Positions 25,227-30,383 of a stretch of 30,383 nt of DNA are shown in pieces. A model generated the notes under the pieces. That model saw nothing but the letters and a program-made list of their open reading frames with translations, had not been told where the DNA came from and ran no database searches. The position numbers were made by a program, and so were the translations under genes. Within the stretch, counting starts at the first letter, position 1; each line of letters opens with the position of its first letter. The DNA comes from Holophaga sp. (GTDB lineage Bacteria; Acidobacteriota; Holophagae; Holophagales; Holophagaceae), in NCBI GenBank assembly GCA_031292735.1, contig JARLGP010000055.1, positions 1 to 30,383 on the forward strand. Reading direction: 5' to 3'.

Positions 25227-28200
25227 TCAGACCAGCTGGGTGGCTTCCCGCAACTGCACGCTCACCAGCCGGGAGATGCCCATTTCTTCCATGGTGACGC
25301 CATACAGCGTATCGGCCGCCATCATGGTGGGCTTCTGGTGGGTGATGACGATGAACTGGGTGCCGTCCTTCATTTTCTGGACCATGGCCGCGAACCGGCC
25401 CACGTTGGCCTCGTCCAGCGGCGCGTCCACCTCGTCCAGCACACAGAAGGGGCTGGGCTTGAAATGGAAGATGGCGAACAGCAGGGAGATGGCGGTGAGC
25501 GCCTTTTCGCCGCCGGACAGCAGGGTGAGGGCCTTGGCGCTTTTGCCCGGGGGCTGGGCGGTGATCTCGATGCCGCACTCCAGCAGGTCCTTGGGGTCCT
25601 GCAGGCTGAGGGTGGCGCTGCCGCCGCCGAAGGCCTCCCGGAACACTTCCTGGAACCGGGTGTTGATGAAGTCGAAGGCCTCCTTGAAGCGCTCCTCGGA
25701 GATCGAATTGATCTCCCGGATGGTGGATTCCAGGTTGCCGATGGCCTCCAGCACGTCGCCGCGCTGCTGGTTCATGAAGGCCAGCCGGTCCTCGGCCTCC
25801 TTGAGCTCCTGGATGGCCAGGGGGTTCACGCCGCCCAGATCCAGCCGCTTGCCGTTCAGTTCGCCCAGCCGGGTCTGGTGCACCAGCTCGCCCAGGCTCC
25901 AGGCCTGGCGCTCCTCCTCGCTCACCGAGCCGAGGAATTCCGGGATGGTCAGGCCCAGGGCCAGTTCGACCTCCTTGCTGGTGGCGGCCAGGCTGCCCTG
26001 GATCTGCGCCCCCTGGACCAGGGCCTCCTGGTGCAGCTGGCGGGCGTTCTCCAGCACCTCCTGCAGATCGCGCACCGCCCGCTCCCGCCCGCGCAGGTAC
26101 TCCTGGGCCGATTCGATCCCGGGCAGGGCCCGGGTCTGCTCGGCCACCAGGGCCGCGCGATCCTCCAGCAGGCGCTGCACCTCCTGCTCCAGTTCGGCCA
26201 GGCGCGCCGCGGCCTGGGCGGCCCGCTCCAGGGCCTGGGCCAGGTCGCCCTGGATCCGCGCCCGCTCCGCTTCCAGATCGAAGCTGCCGCGCTGCAACTG
26301 CTGCACGTGGCGCTGCAGGGCGTCCCGCTCGGCCCAGGCCGAGGAACGCACCCGGGAGGCCTCCACCAGGACTTCCCGGCGCTCCTCCAGGGCCCGCTGG
26401 GCCTCTTCCCGCCGGACCTCCCCGGCCTGGATGGCGGCGCCGAGGCTGGCCTCCTCCGGGCTGCTCTCCGGCACCTCCAGGTCGCGCAGCTGGGCCTTGA
26501 GCGTCTTGATCTCGCCCTCCAGCCGCTCCCACTGGGTGTCGGCCCGCTCCTGGGACTCGGCGATCTCCTTCAGCTGCACGGCCACCGAGGCGCGCCGGCC
26601 CTTCAGGTCCTCCAGGCCGCGCCGGGCGGTCAGGTGATCCTCCTCCATCTCCCGGAAGCGCTCGGCGGCGTCGCGCATGCGCGCCTCCAGGGCCTTGACC
26701 TCGGTTTCCAGGGTCTCCACCCGGTCCAGCTGGAACTCCCGGGCCCTGCGCGCGGCCTCCTGCTCGCTGCGCAGCTTGAACGGGGAGGCCGCCGGGGCGG
26801 CGGCGCCCACCTGCACCGGGCCGTACGGCAGCTTCACCAGCCGGGGGGAGACGAAGGCCAGCTCCGGATGGGCCGCGCCCAGGTCCGGCAGGTCCCCGTC
26901 GGCGCACAGGAAGGCCCGGGCCAGAAGCCCTTCCAACGGCCGGGCCTTGCCCGATTTCCAGCGCAGCCGCCCGGCCAGCGGCTGGCAGTCCGGCGCCTCC
27001 AGCACCGCCGGCACTGCGGGCGGCCGCTCGGCGCTCACCCAGAGCTGGCCCGGGGCCTCGGCCGTGAGCGGCAGCCCGGCCTCGCCCAGGGCCACCGCCT
27101 GGCTCCAGCTGCCCAGCAGCCGTTCCAGGAACGGCAGGTCCTCGTCCTCCACGATCAGGGCGTCGGCCAGGGCCAGCGGCTCCTCGCCCCGCTGGCGCAG
27201 CCAGAGCAGGGCCTTCTTCAGTTCCTCGGAGCCGGCGGTCTCCCGCAGCAGGTCGCCGATCTTGCGCAGCCGGCGCTCTTCGCTGTCCAGCGCGCCTTCC
27301 GCCTCGCGCAGCACGGCGCCGGCGGCCCGGTGCGCCTCCAGGGTCTCGGTGCGGATCCGGCCCTGGATCTGCACCGCCTCCTCGATCTGCTCCAGCCGGT
27401 CGGCGGCGCCCTCCTCCTCCCGGCCCAGGCGCAGCTGGTCGGCCTGGAGCGCCTCCAGCCGGGGGGCGCGCATGGCTTCCTCGTGGTTCAAGGCGTCCAG
27501 CCGCCCGGAGCGTTCGGCGATCTCCTGGTGCAGGGCCTGGCGCTTGCGCTGGGCCGCCAGGGCCTCCTTTTCGGCCTCGGCGCGCCGGGCCCGGAGTTCC
27601 TTCAGTTCGCCCTCCACGTGGCGCAGGGCGCCGCCGGCCAGCGCCACGGCCTCCTCCGCCTCGGCCACCAGGGCCTCCCGGGCCTCCAGCGCGGTGCCGG
27701 CGGCCTCCAGGGCCGAACGCAGCCGGGCCAGTTCCGCCTCCGAGTCGCCGCTGCGGGCGGAAAGCTCCTCCAGCCTCAGTTCCAACTGCTCCTGCTGGGC
27801 CTTGGCCTCGGCGATCCGCTCCCCCTGGAAGCCCCGGTCCTGCTCCAGCAGGCCGCGCCGCTGCTCCAGCCCGGTGACCGAACGGGCCCGGCGCTCCTGC
27901 TGGTGCAGCAGCTCGTCCAGGGCCAGGTGCAGGCGCTCCACTTCCGAACTCTGTTCGGAAGCCTGGGCGGTGAGCGCGGCGATCCGCCGCTCCAGGGCGT
28001 CCAGGTTCTCCAGGATGGCTTCCTTGGCGGTTTCCAGTTCCAGGGCCTTGCCGGCCAGCAGGATCCGCTGGGTGGCCTTGATGGCGGCATCCAGGTCCTG
28101 GGCCCGCCGGGCCTTGGCGGCCTGGCGCTTGAGGGATTCCTGCTGCTTGCTCAGCTCGAACAGGATGTCGTCCAGCCGGAGCAGGTTGGCCCGGGTGTCC

Positions 28201-28745
28201 TCCAGCCGCCGCTCGGCGTCGCCCCGGCGCAGCTTGTAGCGGGTGATCCCGGCCGCCTCCTCCAGCAGCGAACGCCGGTCCTTGGGCTTGGAGGACAGGA
28301 TCAGGTCGATCTGGCCCTGCTGGATGAAGGAGTAGGCCCGGGTGCCCATGCCGGTGTCCATGAGCAGATCCTGGACATCCTTGAGCCGGCATTCCCGGGC
28401 GTTGATCCGGTACTCGCTGCCGGTATCCCGGTACAGCCGGCGCGACACGACCACCTCGCGGGTGGCGCCGGGCAGGGCGGCGTCGGGCATCTCCAGGGTC
28501 AGCTTCACCTCGGCCAGCCCCATGGGCTTGCGCTGGCCGGTGCCGGCGAAGATCACGTCGGCCATCTCGGCCCCGCGCAGCAGGGTGGCGCGCTGCTCGC
28601 CCAGGACCCAGGCCAGGGCGTCGGAGATGTTGGACTTTCCACACCCGTTCGGCCCCACCACCGCCGTCATTCCTTCCGGGAAGGTCAGCTTCTGGGGGTC
28701 CGCAAAGGACTTGAATCCATGAACTTCTAGAGCAATTAGACGCAA
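25227..28745 (-). CDS. smc: Chromosome segregation ATPase SMC
   Basis: A 1172-residue chromosome condensation and segregation ATPase that dimerises and works with ScpA/ScpB (not in this window). The ABC-type head is split: Walker A GPNGCGKSN (31-39) near the N-terminus, and the signature LLSGGEKALTA and Walker B FCVLDEVDAPLDEAN near the C-terminus. Between them are two very long Glu/Arg/Ala/Leu-rich coiled coils and a central hinge at about 500-660. The start is TTG at 28745, preceded by GGGGGAG. The hinge appears divergent. It diverges from the PilM/PilN-like genes. Confidence 0.97.
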   Translation of the reverse strand: MRLIALEVHGFKSFADPQKLTFPEGMTAVVGPNGCGKSNISDALAWVLGEQRATLLRGAEMADVIFAGTGQRKPMGLAEVKLTLEMPDAALPGATREVVVSRRLYRDTGSEYRINARECRLKDVQDLLMDTGMGTRAYSFIQQGQIDLILSSKPKDRRSLLEEAAGITRYKLRRGDAERRLEDTRANLLRLDDILFELSKQQESLKRQAAKARRAQDLDAAIKATQRILLAGKALELETAKEAILENLDALERRIAALTAQASEQSSEVERLHLALDELLHQQERRARSVTGLEQRRGLLEQDRGFQGERIAEAKAQQEQLELRLEELSARSGDSEAELARLRSALEAAGTALEAREALVAEAEEAVALAGGALRHVEGELKELRARRAEAEKEALAAQRKRQALHQEIAERSGRLDALNHEEAMRAPRLEALQADQLRLGREEEGAADRLEQIEEAVQIQGRIRTETLEAHRAAGAVLREAEGALDSEERRLRKIGDLLRETAGSEELKKALLWLRQRGEEPLALADALIVEDEDLPFLERLLGSWSQAVALGEAGLPLTAEAPGQLWVSAERPPAVPAVLEAPDCQPLAGRLRWKSGKARPLEGLLARAFLCADGDLPDLGAAHPELAFVSPRLVKLPYGPVQVGAAAPAASPFKLRSEQEAARRAREFQLDRVETLETEVKALEARMRDAAERFREMEEDHLTARRGLEDLKGRRASVAVQLKEIAESQERADTQWERLEGEIKTLKAQLRDLEVPESSPEEASLGAAIQAGEVRREEAQRALEERREVLVEASRVRSSAWAERDALQRHVQQLQRGSFDLEAERARIQGDLAQALERAAQAAARLAELEQEVQRLLEDRAALVAEQTRALPGIESAQEYLRGRERAVRDLQEVLENARQLHQEALVQGAQIQGSLAATSKEVELALGLTIPEFLGSVSEEERQAWSLGELVHQTRLGELNGKRLDLGGVNPLAIQELKEAEDRLAFMNQQRGDVLEAIGNLESTIREINSISEERFKEAFDFINTRFQEVFREAFGGGSATLSLQDPKDLLECGIEITAQPPGKSAKALTLLSGGEKALTAISLLFAIFHFKPSPFCVLDEVDAPLDEANVGRFAAMVQKMKDGTQFIVITHQKPTMMAADTLYGVTMEEMGISRLVSVQLREATQLV

Positions 28746-28809
28746 ACTGACAACTCCCCCGGGGCCGTCCTCTACCTATACTTCTAACGTGAAAAAAAAA
28801 CATCGCAGG

Positions 28810-28838
28810 TTGGGATTAGCGATTCCGAGCGATAGACT
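28810..28838 (+). promoter_or_regulatory. Weak promoter candidate for the PilM-like gene
   Basis: TTGGGA (28810-28815), a 17-bp spacer and TAGACT (28833-28838) give four matches per hexamer. It lies about 90 bp before the start codon in the divergent region. A run of nine A (28792-28800) sits just upstream and could act as an UP element. Prediction only. Confidence 0.3.
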
Positions 28839-28928
28839 AGCCCTCTGCACCCTTCCTGGAGCCCCCGTGGCAAGTATTCATGGCACCCATTTCCATCTCA
28901 CGCCCGGCACCGGCGGGGGATACTGCCG

Positions 28929-29660
28929 ATGATGATGTTGGGCCCCAGGATCAAGCATGCGTCCATGGTATGGCTTGAGCCGTACCGCGTCCACGCCGGA
29001 GGTCAGTTCCACGCTTTTCCGGGCGCGCCGGCCGGGGAGGACCTGACCCGGGTGCTCGAGTCCCTGCCCATGGGGCCCACCCACTGGGTGGTGGATGACA
29101 CCTGGGCCCCCACCCTGCTGCTGCGGGACATCGTGGAGATTCCGGCCGGCACCGAGCCGAGGGAGGCCTTCTTCCGCTGGCGCTACAGCCAGGACCTCCT
29201 GCTGGAAACGCCCCAGTTCGTCCAGGCCCTGGCCCTGGAGGAGGGCAGCTGGCTGCTCTCCGGGGTGCCCCAGGCGCTGCGGGACGCCTGGATCCAGGCG
29301 GCCACCGCCGCCGGCCGGCCCATGCGCCGGCTGCAGCCGCGCTGGCTGTGGCTCTACAACCGGATGGCCGCCAACCAGACCGTCCCCGGCATGCTGCTTT
29401 CGCTCTGCCTCCAGGACCAGGGGCGCTACACCGGAACCCTGGCCGCCTGGGGCCACAACCTCACCCTGCTGCGCCAGTGGACCGAACCGGCCGAGGCCGA
29501 GGTCTGGTGCCAGGAGCGGGTGCTGCCCACCATCGCCTACCTCCAGCGGGAGTCCCGGTCGCCCCAGGAGATCCACCTGTGGGGCGCCGGCCAGTGGCCC
29601 GACTGCGGGCTGCCGGTGCGGCTGATCCAGCCCGAGATTCCGGCCCAGGAGGTCCTCTGA
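28929..29660 (+). CDS. PilM-like type IV pilus / type II secretion assembly protein
   Basis: A 243-residue protein that looks like a shortened PilM or the cytoplasmic part of GspL: alternating strands and helices, with LLETPQFVQALALEEGSWLL, a GRPMRRLQPRWLWLYNRM segment recalling the PilM region where a position on an acidic residue selects the lobe, and GTLAAWGHNLTLL. It has no signal peptide or clear membrane helix, so it is predicted cytoplasmic. I see no actin-type nucleotide-binding motifs, and it is well below the roughly 350 residues of a full PilM. Identity rests mainly on the PilN-like partner, whose ATG overlaps this stop by 1 bp. Starts at 28929, 28932 or 28935 are possible, with GGGGGA upstream. 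Confidence 0.55.
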   Translation: MMMLGPRIKHASMVWLEPYRVHAGGQFHAFPGAPAGEDLTRVLESLPMGPTHWVVDDTWAPTLLLRDIVEIPAGTEPREAFFRWRYSQDLLLETPQFVQALALEEGSWLLSGVPQALRDAWIQAATAAGRPMRRLQPRWLWLYNRMAANQTVPGMLLSLCLQDQGRYTGTLAAWGHNLTLLRQWTEPAEAEVWCQERVLPTIAYLQRESRSPQEIHLWGAGQWPDCGLPVRLIQPEIPAQEVL

Positions 29661-30383
29661 TGGCCGTCCCAGCCCTCAAGCTCGATCTCGCCCCGCCCAG
29701 CAACCTCTGGCGCAACAATCACATCACCCTCGGCTGGGCGGCCCTGGCGCTGGGCGGGCTGATCCTGGCCGGCTCCCTGGCCCTCACCTGGAAGGCCTAC
29801 CACTCCGCGGCCATCACCGGCAAGCTGGCCGGCAACCTCGACTACAAGACCCGCGCCACCGCCGCGGACCAGAGCCGGATCATGGCCGAACTGCGCAGCG
29901 TGGACGTGGCCAAGGAACTGCCCCGGTGGCGGCTGGCGGAACGGATCTACACCGAACGCAGCCTGCCCTGGTCCCGGCTCACCGCGGAACTGGAACGCAG
30001 CCTGGCCCAGGACGTGCGCGTCAAGTCCATCCAGCGCAACCGCAGCACGGACATGAAGGTCCAGCTCAAGCTCAAGGGCGAAGCCCGTTCCCGGGAGGCG
30101 GAGGCCGATTTCGTGGAAGCCCTGCAAAAGAACCCCTTCTTCGAGCAGGTGATCCTGGAGCGGGAGGGGGAGCGCCAGGGCGGCGGAGTCGACTTCGACT
30201 ACACCCTGGCGGTGTCCTCCAACCCGCCGCCCTACCGGCCGCTGCCCAAGGTGACGCCCCCGCCCAGGCACCCGGCGGCCCGACCGGCCCCGGCCAAGGT
30301 GCCGGCGCCTGCGCCCCGGGGCGCGCAACCCCCGTCCAGGAACGTCCAGCCCCCGTACAGGGGCATCGCGGTGCCGCCGCCGC
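29660..30383 (+). CDS. PilN-like assembly protein, 3' end outside the window
   Basis: About 241 residues are present, still open at the window edge. The layout is that of PilN: a short cytoplasmic tail beginning MAVPALKLDLAPPSNLWRNN, one transmembrane helix at about 24-45 (TLGWAALALGGLILAGSL), a short coiled region, then the periplasmic ferredoxin-like domain with LPWSRLTAELERSLAQDVRV, KVQLKLKGEARSREAEADF and ALQKNPFFEQVILERE. It becomes Pro/Ala/Arg-rich from about residue 190, unlike a compact PilN, and this may be a linker to a further domain. PilN normally bridges PilM and PilO at the inner membrane of the pilus machine. The stop codon of the preceding gene overlaps the ATG (TGATG). Confidence 0.7.
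   Translation, partial: MAVPALKLDLAPPSNLWRNNHITLGWAALALGGLILAGSLALTWKAYHSAAITGKLAGNLDYKTRATAADQSRIMAELRSVDVAKELPRWRLAERIYTERSLPWSRLTAELERSLAQDVRVKSIQRNRSTDMKVQLKLKGEARSREAEADFVEALQKNPFFEQVILEREGERQGGGVDFDYTLAVSSNPPPYRPLPKVTPPPRHPAARPAPAKVPAPAPRGAQPPSRNVQPPYRGIAVPPP

Overview
The window is about 30 kb of GC-rich bacterial chromosome with tightly packed genes and strong G/C bias at third codon positions. Gene content is that of a Gram-negative bacterium: a family I pyrophosphatase, a periplasmic-type OppABCDF peptide importer, the PlsY/GpsA phospholipid enzymes, YicC, RadA, SMC and PilM/PilN-like pilus proteins. The overall flavour suggests an Acidobacteriota member of the Holophaga/Geothrix type. 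That is inference from protein style only and was not tested by any search.

Region by region. (1) 1-3.95 kb: the 5' part of a leftward TPR protein diverges from ppa, a HAD phosphatase and a divergent EF-G-like GTPase, which ends at a hairpin terminator. (2) 3.97-12.48 kb: a leftward DASS dicarboxylate/anion transporter diverges from a six-gene rightward operon, oppA-oppB-oppC-oppD-oppF plus an APC amino-acid permease, with overlapping or nearly touching genes. The operon ends in what was probably an Asp/Glu racemase, now frameshifted and cut short. (3) About 12.69-17.57 kb: an accessory segment with AT-rich intergenic patches and atypical composition. It holds two unrecognised secreted proteins that appear to share a repeated beta-rich module, an MscS-type channel between them, and a leftward secreted PAP2/class A-type acid phosphatase. 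(4) 17.6-21.85 kb: a class I glutamine amidotransferase, a small membrane protein on the other strand, then cinA-plsY-gpsA. (5) 21.85-24.7 kb, leftward: a parDE-type toxin-antitoxin pair between gpsA and yicC, and an overlapping radA-yicC pair. (6) 24.7-25.23 kb: a 531-bp gene-poor spacer with a consensus DnaA box and a palindrome. (7) 25.23-30.38 kb: smc leftward, diverging from a PilM-like/PilN-like pair that starts a probable type IV pilus or type II secretion assembly operon and runs off the window.

Working together: the Opp operon with its amino-acid permease and the ruined racemase looks like a peptide/amino-acid acquisition unit, possibly for wall-derived or environmental peptides. plsY-gpsA supply and use glycerol-3-phosphate for the first step of phospholipid synthesis. 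The most novel material is the accessory segment, especially the three-copy module shared by two secreted proteins of unknown function around a mechanosensitive channel.
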